Below, piece after piece: positions 16,196 to 24,661 of a DNA stretch of 53,769 bases. The position numbers and the translations under genes are program-made. The notes beneath the pieces were generated by a model. The model ran no database searches. It had not been told where the DNA came from and was given only the letters and a program-made list of their open reading frames with translations. This stretch comes from Bacteroidaceae bacterium (GTDB taxonomy: Bacteria; Bacteroidota; Bacteroidia; Bacteroidales; Bacteroidaceae), in the NCBI GenBank assembly GCA_017524545.1, contig JAFXVN010000057.1, positions 1 through 53,769 of the forward strand. Direction: 5' to 3'. Positions within the stretch are counted from its first letter, which is position 1, and each line of letters starts with the position of its first letter.

Positions 16196-17105
16196 TGCTC
16201 AGCGTGATAGCTCCCTCCCTTTAAGGGAGGGCCGGGGTGGGTCTGTTGATATCTTAAAGAAGGTTCGGCAGATTGAGATTAAGACTCGTGGCCTGAGCAG
16301 CAATATCTTTGCGGGCGAGTACCATTCTGCCTTCAAGGGACGCGGCATGACCTTCTCCGAGGTGCGCGAGTACCAGTACGGCGACGATATCCGAGACATT
16401 GAGTGGAATGTGACGGCACGCTTCGGGAAGCCTTACGTCAAGGTCTTTGAGGAGGAACGCGAGCTGACGGTGATGCTCCTTGTCGATGTGAGCGGTAGCC
16501 TCGACTTCGGTTCCGTGAAGCAGTTCAAGCGCGACATGGTGACGGAGATTGCTGCCACGCTGGCCTTCTCTGCCATCCAGAACAACGACAAGATTGGCGT
16601 CATCTTCTTCTCGGACAAGATAGAGAAGTTCATCCCGCCCAAGAAAGGTCGCAAGCACATCCTGTACATCATCCGCGAACTGCTCGACTTCCAGCCCGAC
16701 AGCAAGCAGACGAACATCGCATACGCCTTGGAGTACATGACGCAGGCCATCAAGCGCCGTTGCATCGCCTTTGTGCTGAGCGACTTCCTCGACGAGCATG
16801 TGTTCCTGCAGCCCCTCTCCATCGCTGCCCACAAGCACGATGTCGTGGCCATTCAGGTCTATGACAAGCGCGTGGCAGAGCTGCCCAACATCGGTTTGCT
16901 CAAAGTGCGTGATGCCGAGACAGGCGAGGAGCAGGTCATCGACACCAGCAGCCGGGCTGTCCGCGAGGCACAGGCACGCTGGTGGAAGCAGCAGACGATG
17001 CGGCTCAAGGACACCTTCAGCCGCAGCCAAGTGGATGCCGTCAGTGTGCGTACCGACCAGGATTATGTGAGTGTGTTAAGGGGGTTGTTTGCAAATCGTA
17101 AATAA
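16188..17105 (+). CDS. DUF58 domain protein of the bat operon
   Basis: 305 residues. The body matches the DUF58 family: LKKVRQIEIKTRGLSSNIFAGEYHSAFKGRGMTFSEVREYQYGDDIRDIEWNVTAR, shown here in parts, is its signature N-terminal region. A degenerate VWA-like fold follows (MLLVDVSGSLDFGS). It works with MoxR in the bat locus; its molecular function is unknown. The ATG at 16188 overlaps the DUF559 gene by 8 bp. The first ~20 residues (with SSLPLREGRGGS) are encoded by the right-hand palindromic element at 16211-16244. No other start lies between that element and the conserved region, so the cassette seems to have replaced the original start. Confidence 0.9.
   Translation: MNDAQRDSSLPLREGRGGSVDILKKVRQIEIKTRGLSSNIFAGEYHSAFKGRGMTFSEVREYQYGDDIRDIEWNVTARFGKPYVKVFEEERELTVMLLVDVSGSLDFGSVKQFKRDMVTEIAATLAFSAIQNNDKIGVIFFSDKIEKFIPPKKGRKHILYIIRELLDFQPDSKQTNIAYALEYMTQAIKRRCIAFVLSDFLDEHVFLQPLSIAAHKHDVVAIQVYDKRVAELPNIGLLKVRDAETGEEQVIDTSSRAVREAQARWWKQQTMRLKDTFSRSQVDAVSVRTDQDYVSVLRGLFANRK
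16211..16244 (-). repeat. Palindromic element, right end of the DUF559 cassette
   Basis: Inverted 34-bp copy of 15773-15806. It is translated in frame as the N-terminus of the DUF58 protein. Confidence 0.9.
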
Positions 17106-17106
17106 A

Positions 17107-17135
17107 AGCCTCCCCCAGCCCCTCCCAAGGAGGGG
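17107..17135 (+). repeat. Palindromic element between DUF58 and the BatD-like gene
   Basis: AGCCTCCCCCAG head with CCCCTCC-CAAG-GAGGGG palindrome, right after the DUF58 stop. Confidence 0.85.
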
Positions 17136-17155
17136 TGAACAGAAACGAGAATAAT

Positions 17156-18286
17156 ATGATAGAAAAGATAAAACAAATAATGAAGGCAGCCTTTCGCTCC
17201 TCCTGTGAGGGCAGGGTGCAGGTTGGGGTAGGCTTGTTATTTCTCTTTTGTTGTGCCAGTTCACGGGCGCAGGTTCAGGTCGATGTGAAGCTGGATTCAG
17301 TCCAGATGTTTATCGGACAGCAGATGGGCCTCACACTTTCCGTCACGTTCGACGCGAAGCAGAAGCTCGTGATGCCCGACATCAAGAAGGGGCAGGAGCT
17401 GATTCCTGACATTGAAGTCGTGGAGGTCGGGAAGCCCGACACTGCTGTCCTGAACGACGGCAAGCGCCTGACGGTGAGCCAAGCCTACACCATCACGCCT
17501 TGGGATTCTGCCTTCTACTTCCTGCCGCCTATGCAGGTGGAGGTGGATGGCAAAGCCTACGAGTCCAAGAGCCTCGCGCTGAAGGTTTACACGGTTGATG
17601 TTGATACGCTTCACCTCGATAACTTCTTCCCGCCCAACGGCATCATGGAGCTGCCCTTCCTCTGGGAAGAGTGGCAGATGGTGACGCTCGGCGGTCTGCT
17701 TTTCGTACTGATGCTTGTCTGCATAGGCGTGCTCTATTATCATGTTAAGCACGGCAAACCCATCGTCCGTTTCATCCGCAGGAAGAAGAAGCTGCCGCCT
17801 CATCAGGTGGCAATGGATGAGATAGAGCGCATCAAGAACGAGCGGAAGTGGGCAGAAGAGGATAGCAAGGAGTACTACACCCTGCTGACCGACACCCTGC
17901 GCAACTACATCCGCGACCGCTATGGCTTCAACGCAATGGAGATGACGTCGAGCGAAATCATCGACCGTCTCATTGCAGAGAACAACGAAGAGGCACTCGA
18001 CGAGCTGCGCGAGATATTCCGCACGGCCGACCTCGTCAAGTTTGCGAAGTGGAGCACCCTCATCAACGAGAACGATGCAAACCTTGTCGCAGCCGTAGAA
18101 TACGTGAACCAGACCAAGATAGAAGTCGATCCGAACGCGAAACCCGAACCCGAAGTCATCAAGGAGACCGACCAGAAACGCCTCACACAGGTAAAGATAA
18201 TGCGTGTGGCAATGGTCGTACTCGTCGTCCTCTCTGTAACTTTGCTGGGTTGGATTATCTGGAGGTCGGCTGACCTGTTGATGTAA
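17156..18286 (+). CDS. BatD-like membrane protein of the bat operon
   Basis: 376 residues from ATG 17156; a GTG at 17135 lies in the palindromic repeat and is less likely. A signal-like hydrophobic segment (GVGLLFLFCCASSRAQ) leads to a periplasmic beta domain of the BatD type (about 40-175, VQVDVKLDSVQMFIGQQMGL...). Then come a TM helix (TLGGLLFVLMLVCIGVLYYHV), a cytoplasmic helical part with MDEIERIKNERKWAEEDSKEYYTLLTDTLRNYI, and a final TM (VAMVVLVVLSVTLLGWIIW). It sits between DUF58 and batA as in other Bacteroidetes; function unknown. The signal-peptide region (17189-17235) contains a degenerate, inverted copy of the palindromic element, ending GGGGTAGGCTT. Confidence 0.8.
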   Translation: MIEKIKQIMKAAFRSSCEGRVQVGVGLLFLFCCASSRAQVQVDVKLDSVQMFIGQQMGLTLSVTFDAKQKLVMPDIKKGQELIPDIEVVEVGKPDTAVLNDGKRLTVSQAYTITPWDSAFYFLPPMQVEVDGKAYESKSLALKVYTVDVDTLHLDNFFPPNGIMELPFLWEEWQMVTLGGLLFVLMLVCIGVLYYHVKHGKPIVRFIRRKKKLPPHQVAMDEIERIKNERKWAEEDSKEYYTLLTDTLRNYIRDRYGFNAMEMTSSEIIDRLIAENNEEALDELREIFRTADLVKFAKWSTLINENDANLVAAVEYVNQTKIEVDPNAKPEPEVIKETDQKRLTQVKIMRVAMVVLVVLSVTLLGWIIWRSADLLM

Positions 18287-18290
18287 ATAA

Positions 18291-18411
18291 AGGAGTTATG
18301 ATGAGGAGTTATATAATAGGAGTTATAATGAGGAGTTATAATGGGCCATTACTTTTGGCTCTTCATAACTCCCTATCATAACTTCTTATCATAACTTCCC
18401 ATTATAACTCC
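18291..18411. repeat. Inverted pair of GGAGTTATAAT arrays before batA
   Basis: The left arm has four AGGAGTTATAAT-like units (18291-18344). The right arm has their reverse complement with a 13-bp period (ATAACTTCTTATC and variants, about 18363-18411). The inner ends GGAGTTATAATGGG / CCCATTATAACTCC are perfectly complementary. The 143-bp gap holds nothing else. Confidence 0.8.
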
Positions 18412-18429
18412 ACAATATGAAAAAGAACT

Positions 18430-19428
18430 ATGACCTTTGAAAACCCACTATATCTGCTTTTGTTGCTGCTGGCGATACCTTATATAATATGGTATTGGTT
18501 CAGACATAAGGCTTCGACACCTGCCATTCGTGTCAGCTCGACAACAGCTATGTTCCAGGCTCCGAAGAGCCTCCGCCAGCGTTTGCTGCACTTGCCGCTC
18601 CTGTTGAGGCTGGCTTGCTATGCCTTTGCCGTAATTGCTTTGGCCCGCCCTCAGACCTCTAACAGATGGAGCAGCAAACATACTGAGGGTATTGACATCA
18701 TGCTTTGTATGGACGTCAGCACGAGTATGTTGGCGGAAGACCTGAAGCCCAATCGTATAGAGGCAGCCAAGAAAGTGGCTTTGGAGTTCATCAGCGGCCG
18801 CCCGGACGACAACATCGGCCTGACGCTCTTTGCAGGAGAAGCCTATACGCAATGCCCCATGACCGTTGACCATGCAGTTCTCTTGAACCTGCTCAACGGC
18901 ATGAAGGTCGATATGGCGATGCGAGGACTCATCGACGACGGCACGGCCATCGGTATGGGCATAGCCAACGCCTTGTCGCGACTGAAGGACAGCAAGGCGA
19001 AGAGCAAGGTCATCATCCTGCTCACGGACGGCACCAACAACTGCGGACAGATAAGCCCCAACACGGCAGCCGACATTGCGAAGAGCTTTGGTGTACGCAT
19101 CTATACCATTGGCGTCGGCACGAACGGTGAAGCTCGCTACCCCTATCCTGTCGGCGGACGCATTGAATACATCAACGTCCCTGTGGAGATAGACACCAAG
19201 ACCCTCGCCACGATAGCCCGCAAGACAGACGGCGAGTTCTATCGCGCCACAAACAACCAGAAGTTGCACGAAGTCTATCAGGAAATTGACAAGCTGGAGA
19301 AGACCAAGATGAACGTCCGCCAGTACTCCAAACGCTACGAAGCCTACGGCATGTTCCTGCTCATCAGCGTCCTCTGCCTCATGGTTGAATTGCTCCTACA
19401 AAACACTATACTGAAACGCATACCATAG
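18430..19428 (+). CDS. batA: BatA, VWA-domain aerotolerance protein
   Basis: 332 residues. An N-terminal TM (YLLLLLLAIPYIIWYWF) and a second TM (LRLACYAFAVIALARP) precede a VWA domain with an intact MIDAS motif (MDVSTSM, about residue 95; also LTDGTNN). A C-terminal TM follows (MFLLISVLCLMVELLL). Bat proteins were described in Bacteroides fragilis as promoting survival on oxygen exposure; the mechanism is unknown, but MoxR plus VWA pairs are thought to assist maturation of envelope proteins. It is paralogous and adjacent to BatB. Confidence 0.95.
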   Translation: MTFENPLYLLLLLLAIPYIIWYWFRHKASTPAIRVSSTTAMFQAPKSLRQRLLHLPLLLRLACYAFAVIALARPQTSNRWSSKHTEGIDIMLCMDVSTSMLAEDLKPNRIEAAKKVALEFISGRPDDNIGLTLFAGEAYTQCPMTVDHAVLLNLLNGMKVDMAMRGLIDDGTAIGMGIANALSRLKDSKAKSKVIILLTDGTNNCGQISPNTAADIAKSFGVRIYTIGVGTNGEARYPYPVGGRIEYINVPVEIDTKTLATIARKTDGEFYRATNNQKLHEVYQEIDKLEKTKMNVRQYSKRYEAYGMFLLISVLCLMVELLLQNTILKRIP

Positions 19429-19430
19429 AA

Positions 19431-19543
19431 AGCCTCCCCCATCCCCTCCCAAGGAATAGCCTCCCCTAACCCCTCCAAAGGAGGGGGAATAAATTACCAA
19501 ATAGTAAATAAGTCGTAAATCGTAAATAGTTAAATCGTAAATT
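19431..19543. repeat. Two palindromic elements plus heptamer array between batA and batB
   Basis: A 3'-truncated copy (19431-19455) and a full copy (19458-19488) of the GC-rich element stand in direct tandem right after the batA stop. They are followed by GTAAATC heptamers (19504-19543) up to the batB start. Confidence 0.8.
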
Positions 19544-19549
19544 ATCTCG

Positions 19550-21259
19550 ATGTTTCGCTTTGAAAGTCCACAATATCTCTACTTGCTGTTAGTGCTCGCA
19601 GCGCTGACCGCTATACATTATTATATTATATATAGGAAGAAGCAGCAAGTGAAGCGCTTCGGCGACCCTGAGCTGACGCGGCAATTGTTCTTGGGTGTCT
19701 CGCGTTGGAGGCCGGAGGTGAAGTTCTGGTTGGCAATGGTCGCCCTGATGTCGTTCATCGTCGCTTTGGCACGTCCGCAGTTCGGCACGCGCCTCGACAC
19801 CCGCGAACGCATGGGCATAGAGGCCATTATCGCCCTCGATGTCAGCAACTCCATGTTGGCAGAGGACGTAAAACCGAATCGTTTGGAGAAGGCCAAGATG
19901 ATGGTCAGCAACATGGTCGATGGCATGAAGGACGACAAGGTCGGCCTGATTGTCTTCGCTGGTCAGGCTTTTGTGCAGTTGCCCATCACCAGCGACTATG
20001 TGAGTGCCAAGATGTTCCTCGAAACCATCTCGCCTGCCATGATTAGCGTACAGGGCACCGATGTTGCGGAGGCCATCAACCTTGGAATGCGCAGCTTCAC
20101 CCAGCAGGAAGACGTCTCGCGCGCCATCTTCATCATTACCGACGGCGAGGACAACGAGGGCGGAGCTGTCGAGGCTGCCAAGAAAGCAGCGGCAGCGGGT
20201 GTCCGCGTCTATGTGCTGGGTATCGGCAACCCCGGCGGAGCACCCATCCCTATCCCCGGTACCGGCCAGTATATCATCGATGAACAGGGCAACACCGTTG
20301 TATCGAAGTTGAGCGAAGAGATGTGTCGCGAGATTGCAACGGCAGGACAGGGTTCCTATATCTACGTCGATAACAGCAGTTCGGCACAGAAGAAGCTCTC
20401 CGAGCAGATCGACCGCCTCGCCAAAGCCAAGATGGAGACTCAGATATACAGCGAATACGACGAGCAGTTCCAGGGCTTCATCCTTATTGGACTTCTCTTC
20501 CTGCTGATTGATGTTCTGCTCATCGAAAGGGAAAGCAAATCCACTTGGCTCAGCAATCTATTCCGCCGCCAACGTCCGGTGACAGCCATCTGCCTGCTGT
20601 TCTTCTGCCTGTCGTCAATGGCCCAGACCGACAGAGATTACATCCGCCGGGGCAACCGCCTAATGCGCGATAGCGTTTACGACAAGGCACAGGTTGAATA
20701 CCAGAAGGCCATCGAGAAGGACAACACGAATCCCATCTCGCACTACAACCTCGGCAATGCCCTCCTCTATCAGAGCAAGGCCGAGGATGCCATGAAGGAG
20801 TACGAGACGGCGGCGCGTTTGGAGAAGGACAAATCACGTCTGGCTCAGATATACCACAATATGGGTGTCGTGCTTCAGTCGGCCAAGCAGTTCGACAAGG
20901 CTGTGGCTTGCTACAGGAACTCCCTGCGCAACGACCCCACCAACAATGAGACGCGCTACAACTACGCCCTGAGCCTCTTCCAGTTGAAGAAGCAGCAGAA
21001 GGAGGATAATCAGCAGGACCAGCAGAAGGACGAACAGGGGAAGAACGAAAAAGAAGAGAAAGAGCAGCAACAGCAGCAACAAGACAAGAAAGAAGAGCAA
21101 CAAGAGCAAAAGGAGCAGCAGCCTCAGCCGGAGCAAATGAGCCGCGAGAACGCCGAGCAGATGCTTAATGCCGCCATGCAGGACGAGAAAGCTACGCAGG
21201 AAAAGATACAAAGGGCGCAGCAACAACACCAGAAGAAACAATTGCAGAAGCAATGGTAA
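19550..21259 (+). CDS. batB: BatB-BatC fusion: VWA domain plus TPR domain
   Basis: 569 residues. Residues 1-330 are BatB: two TM helices, then VWA with intact MIDAS (ALDVSNSM, about 95; FIITDGEDNEGG), then a TM (FILIGLLFLLIDVLLI). A short stretch with a hydrophobic segment (TAICLLFFCLSSMAQ), which looks like the former signal peptide of BatC, leads to TPR repeats (about 357-470). The C-terminal tail of about 80 residues is extremely rich in Gln, Lys and Glu. In B. fragilis BatB and BatC are separate products; here they read as one frame, with the BatC signal peptide now internal. It overlaps batD by 7 bp. Confidence 0.93.
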   Translation: MFRFESPQYLYLLLVLAALTAIHYYIIYRKKQQVKRFGDPELTRQLFLGVSRWRPEVKFWLAMVALMSFIVALARPQFGTRLDTRERMGIEAIIALDVSNSMLAEDVKPNRLEKAKMMVSNMVDGMKDDKVGLIVFAGQAFVQLPITSDYVSAKMFLETISPAMISVQGTDVAEAINLGMRSFTQQEDVSRAIFIITDGEDNEGGAVEAAKKAAAAGVRVYVLGIGNPGGAPIPIPGTGQYIIDEQGNTVVSKLSEEMCREIATAGQGSYIYVDNSSSAQKKLSEQIDRLAKAKMETQIYSEYDEQFQGFILIGLLFLLIDVLLIERESKSTWLSNLFRRQRPVTAICLLFFCLSSMAQTDRDYIRRGNRLMRDSVYDKAQVEYQKAIEKDNTNPISHYNLGNALLYQSKAEDAMKEYETAARLEKDKSRLAQIYHNMGVVLQSAKQFDKAVACYRNSLRNDPTNNETRYNYALSLFQLKKQQKEDNQQDQQKDEQGKNEKEEKEQQQQQQDKKEEQQEQKEQQPQPEQMSRENAEQMLNAAMQDEKATQEKIQRAQQQHQKKQLQKQW

Positions 21260-23091
21260 CTAAGATGAAAAGACGATACACCATATTCACGCTATTATTC
21301 CTTGTACTGAGCACCGTTTGTGCCCAGGTAACATTAAAGGTTCAGGCACCGTCGCAAGCCGAAGTCGGACAGAAAATCCGCATCAGCTACATTGCCAACA
21401 CGACAGACGTAGATGACATACAGGTTGGGGATTTCACGGGCTTCGATGTCCTTTACGGTCCCAGCACCAGCCGTTCAAGCAGCTACTCGATAGTTAACGG
21501 CCATGTGACCGGTGGCAGTACCATAACCTACACCTACACCGTCATACCCACTACAGAAGGAACGCTCAAGGTGCCTGTTGCCACTATCAAGGTTGATGGG
21601 AAGACCGTCAAGAGCGCTTCACCCAGCATCGAAGTGTTGCCATCCGACCAGCAACAGAGCCAGCAGCCCTCTAACTCGCAGCAAAGAGGCAACGCGCGTC
21701 AGCAGCGGGGCGCATCGGGGGACAGACAGATAGACAGCAAGGAGCTATATGTGAACGTGACTGCCAATCGCCAGAAGATTTATGAGCAGGAAGCCGTGAT
21801 GCTTACCTACAAGCTCTACACCTTGGTAAACATCCGAGGAATCGACGGCGATATGCCTCAGATAGACGGTTGTCACGTCCAGGAGATGGACCGTGGGGCA
21901 CAGCTTTCACTCAAGTATGAGAACGTCAACGGCAGAAACTATGGCACAGCCGTCTGGAAACAGTATGTCATCTTCCCGCAGAAGACGGGTAAGTTGAAGA
22001 TTCCCAGCATCACCTTCGACATGCAGGTAGAGGTGCAGAACCGGAGTATGGACCCCTTCGACATCTTCTTCGGAGGCGGAAGCCTCACGCAGATGGTGCA
22101 CAGACAGGTAGTCGCTCCCGCTGTCGAGATAGAGGTGCTGCCTCTGCCAACGCCGAAGCCGGACAACTTCTCGGGTGCTGTGGGTAAGTTCTCTGTATCA
22201 GCCAGCTTGACCCCCGAACAGGTGAACGCCAACGATGCCGCTACCTTGCGGCTCGTCGTGAGCGGTCAGGGCAACATGAAGTTGATGAAGGCACCGAAAG
22301 TCAACTTCCCCCAGGACTTCGAGGTCTATGACCCCAAGGAGAACAACAAGACGACAAACACTGCGACGGGTGCCAAAGGAAACATCATCTACGACTATGT
22401 CGTGGTGCCGCGTCACGGCGGCAAGTTCTCAATTCCGCCTGTCGAGTTCTGCTATTTCGACCCGGAAAAGGAGCGATACAATACCGTTCGCACAGACTCC
22501 TTCAGCCTCGCAGTTGCCAAAGCAAAGGGACACGCCGTTGCCTATACCCGCGAACAGGAAGACCTGAACGTCCTTAGCAACGACATCCGCTTCATCAAGC
22601 TTGGCGAATTGGAGAGTGCAGAGACGGACGACTTCTTCGGCACCTCTGTCTATTGGCTCACATACGTTCTGGCCTTCGTCGCTTTCGTCCTCGCATTCCT
22701 TTGGATACGGCGTCAGCAGAGGCTCAACCCCAACTCGTGGAGCGTGAAGGGTAAAAAGGCGGGCAAGGTGGCATCGCGCCGCCTGAAGCAGGCTTCGAAG
22801 CTGATGCGCGAGAAGAACGATGCCGCCTTCTACGACGAAGTGATGCGGGCTCTGCTGGGTTATGCGGGCGACAAGTTGTCGCTTCCGACCAACGAACTCA
22901 GCAAGGACAACGTCATCAGCAAGCTCACAGAGCGCGGTGTAGAGCAAAGCGTCGTGGATGCATTCATTGCCGTCCTCAGCGACTGCGAGTTCGCTCGCTA
23001 TGCTCCAACTGCCGACGCGAACCTGGCAAAGGAGAAGATATTCCAGCAGGCTTCGGACGTTATCACGCAAATGAACAACTCGATAAAATAG
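21253..23091 (+). CDS. batD: BatD, periplasmic aerotolerance protein
   Basis: 612 residues from the ATG at 21253 overlapping batBC; a second Met at 21265 (MKRRYTIF) gives a cleaner signal peptide and may be the true start. The signal sequence (FTLLFLVLSTVCAQ) is followed by several BatD beta-sandwich repeats (VTLKVQAPSQAEVGQKIRI; ELYVNVTANRQKIYEQEAV; GKFSVSASLTPEQVNANDA). Then come a TM at about 473-493 (WLTYVLAFVAFVLAFLWI) and a cytoplasmic tail. A Gln/Ser-rich linker (QQQSQQPSNSQQR) separates the first domains. It is predicted to act in the periplasm with BatA and BatB. Confidence 0.93.
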   Translation: MVTKMKRRYTIFTLLFLVLSTVCAQVTLKVQAPSQAEVGQKIRISYIANTTDVDDIQVGDFTGFDVLYGPSTSRSSSYSIVNGHVTGGSTITYTYTVIPTTEGTLKVPVATIKVDGKTVKSASPSIEVLPSDQQQSQQPSNSQQRGNARQQRGASGDRQIDSKELYVNVTANRQKIYEQEAVMLTYKLYTLVNIRGIDGDMPQIDGCHVQEMDRGAQLSLKYENVNGRNYGTAVWKQYVIFPQKTGKLKIPSITFDMQVEVQNRSMDPFDIFFGGGSLTQMVHRQVVAPAVEIEVLPLPTPKPDNFSGAVGKFSVSASLTPEQVNANDAATLRLVVSGQGNMKLMKAPKVNFPQDFEVYDPKENNKTTNTATGAKGNIIYDYVVVPRHGGKFSIPPVEFCYFDPEKERYNTVRTDSFSLAVAKAKGHAVAYTREQEDLNVLSNDIRFIKLGELESAETDDFFGTSVYWLTYVLAFVAFVLAFLWIRRQQRLNPNSWSVKGKKAGKVASRRLKQASKLMREKNDAAFYDEVMRALLGYAGDKLSLPTNELSKDNVISKLTERGVEQSVVDAFIAVLSDCEFARYAPTADANLAKEKIFQQASDVITQMNNSIK

Positions 23092-23187
23092 TTCATAGTC
23101 CATAGTTCATAGTCCATAGTTAGGCTACGCCCTAAATAGCCAAATCGTAAATAAATCGTAAATTGTAAATCGTCAAATCGTAAATAT
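23091..23187. repeat. Heptamer arrays and TTAGGCTACGCCCT core between batD and batE
   Basis: CATAGTT/C units (23091-23120), the sequence TTAGGCTACGCCCT (23120-23133, also at 46348-46361) and GTAAATC units (23143-23187) fill the whole gap. Confidence 0.8.
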
Positions 23188-23192
23188 AAGAG

Positions 23193-23948
23193 ATGAAACG
23201 CAATATATTATTCCTCATTCTCTGTGTCGTCGCTCTCTTGGCACGCGCTGACAACCTTTCGGAAATGAAGACGCAGGCAGATAGCGCTTACGCCCGGGCC
23301 GACTATGAAACGGCAGTCAAGCTCTACGGCAAGTTGGCAGAGCAGAACATGTCGAGCGATGTCTGCTATAACCTCGGCTGCGCCTATTATCGCATCGACG
23401 ACATGGCGCACAGTGTCCTTTGGTTCGAGCGTGCTTTGAAACTCAACCCCAGCGACAGGGACATCCTTGCCAATCTGGAAATGGCGCGAACGAAGACCAT
23501 CGACAGGATTATTCCGCAGCATGAGTTCATTCTCTTTACATACTTCCGTGTCTTAACGAACTGGTTAAGTCTTCGTGCATGGACCACCATCGCCTTGGCC
23601 AGCTTTGTACTTATGCTGGTTTCCCTGCTGCTTTTCTGGGCTTCGGGCAGTGTGACGGTGAGGAAACTCACCTTCGCTTCAGCCATCATACTGCTTCTCT
23701 TTTCCATCCTCTCCAACGTATGCGCCATGAAGCAGGAGGACTTCAAGCAGACACACACAAGCGGCATCATCACCGCACCGGCTGTGACCGTCAAGAGTAC
23801 TCCCGCCGACAACGGCAACGACCTCTTCGTCCTGCACGAGGGTTCCAAGGTCGAAATCTTGGACAGCAGCCTCAAAGAATGGTGCGAGGTAAGCATTGCA
23901 GATGGCAAGATAGGATGGATTCCCAAAAAGACCTTTGACCTCATTTGA
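23193..23948 (+). CDS. batE: BatE, TPR and SH3-like protein
   Basis: 251 residues. Signal peptide ([14 protein letters not shown]), TPR region (about 25-105, [20 protein letters not shown]), two TM helices (about 125-150 [20 protein letters not shown] and [18 protein letters not shown]) and a C-terminal SH3-like domain ([25 protein letters not shown] ... [14 protein letters not shown], shown in parts). This is the standard BatE layout and closes the bat gene set. It is followed within 6 bp by the PAP2 gene. Confidence 0.93.
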   Translation: MKRNILFLILCVVALLARADNLSEMKTQADSAYARADYETAVKLYGKLAEQNMSSDVCYNLGCAYYRIDDMAHSVLWFERALKLNPSDRDILANLEMARTKTIDRIIPQHEFILFTYFRVLTNWLSLRAWTTIALASFVLMLVSLLLFWASGSVTVRKLTFASAIILLLFSILSNVCAMKQEDFKQTHTSGIITAPAVTVKSTPADNGNDLFVLHEGSKVEILDSSLKEWCEVSIADGKIGWIPKKTFDLI

Positions 23949-23953
23949 TAGCT

Positions 23954-24652
23954 ATGATAGAACAGATAATCCAGTGGGACAAGGAACTTCTTGTCGCCTT
24001 GAATGGTTCGTCCTCCCTCTTCCTCGACGGCATTATGATGACGATTACCGAGACACTTACTTGGGTGCCTTTGTTCTTGTGTCTGCTCTATGCTCTTATT
24101 AGGAACAACAGTTGGCGCAGCAGTCTGCTCATCATCGTCATGGTTGCCCTGCTCATTACGCTGTGCGACCAGTTTGCCAGCGGTTTTTGCAAACCCTACT
24201 TCCACCGTTTGCGACCTTCGCAAGAGCCGACGCTCGCAGAGGTCATCGACCTTGTGAACGGCTATCGCTGCGGACTCTACGGCTTCATTTCCAGTCACGC
24301 CTCCAACACCTTCGGGTTGAGCGTCTTCTTCTCGCTCCTGTTCCGCGACAGGAAGGTCACGCCGCTGCTGTTGCTATATGCATGTCTGGCAAGCTATAGC
24401 CGCATTTATCTGGGTGTCCATTATCCGCTCGACATCCTGACGGGAGCCTTGTGGGGTGTCCTGTGCGCTGTAGTGGTGTTTCGGCTTTACCTTTGGGTCA
24501 GCGGTCGTTTCAACTTTACGGTGCATCCTGCCTCTTCTTTTTATACCGTTACAGGTTACAGGCGCACGGACATGATTCCGATTCTCGTCGTATTCCCCCT
24601 CATTTTTGTCTATATTCTCATTCGGGCAACCTTTTTTGCCTTCACGCCGTAA
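23954..24652 (+). CDS. PAP2-family membrane phosphatase
   Basis: 232 residues from ATG 23954; a TTG at 23945 overlapping batE is a less likely start. The three phosphatase motifs are present: KPYFHRLRP, SSHASNTFG and SRIYLGVHYPLDI. Five or so TM helices carry the periplasmic active site. Relatives dephosphorylate undecaprenyl pyrophosphate or lipid A; the substrate cannot be told from sequence. It is probably co-transcribed with batE and with the sensor-kinase gene that starts 9 bp after it. Confidence 0.9.
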   Translation: MIEQIIQWDKELLVALNGSSSLFLDGIMMTITETLTWVPLFLCLLYALIRNNSWRSSLLIIVMVALLITLCDQFASGFCKPYFHRLRPSQEPTLAEVIDLVNGYRCGLYGFISSHASNTFGLSVFFSLLFRDRKVTPLLLLYACLASYSRIYLGVHYPLDILTGALWGVLCAVVVFRLYLWVSGRFNFTVHPASSFYTVTGYRRTDMIPILVVFPLIFVYILIRATFFAFTP

Positions 24653-24661
24653 GCCAGCCAG

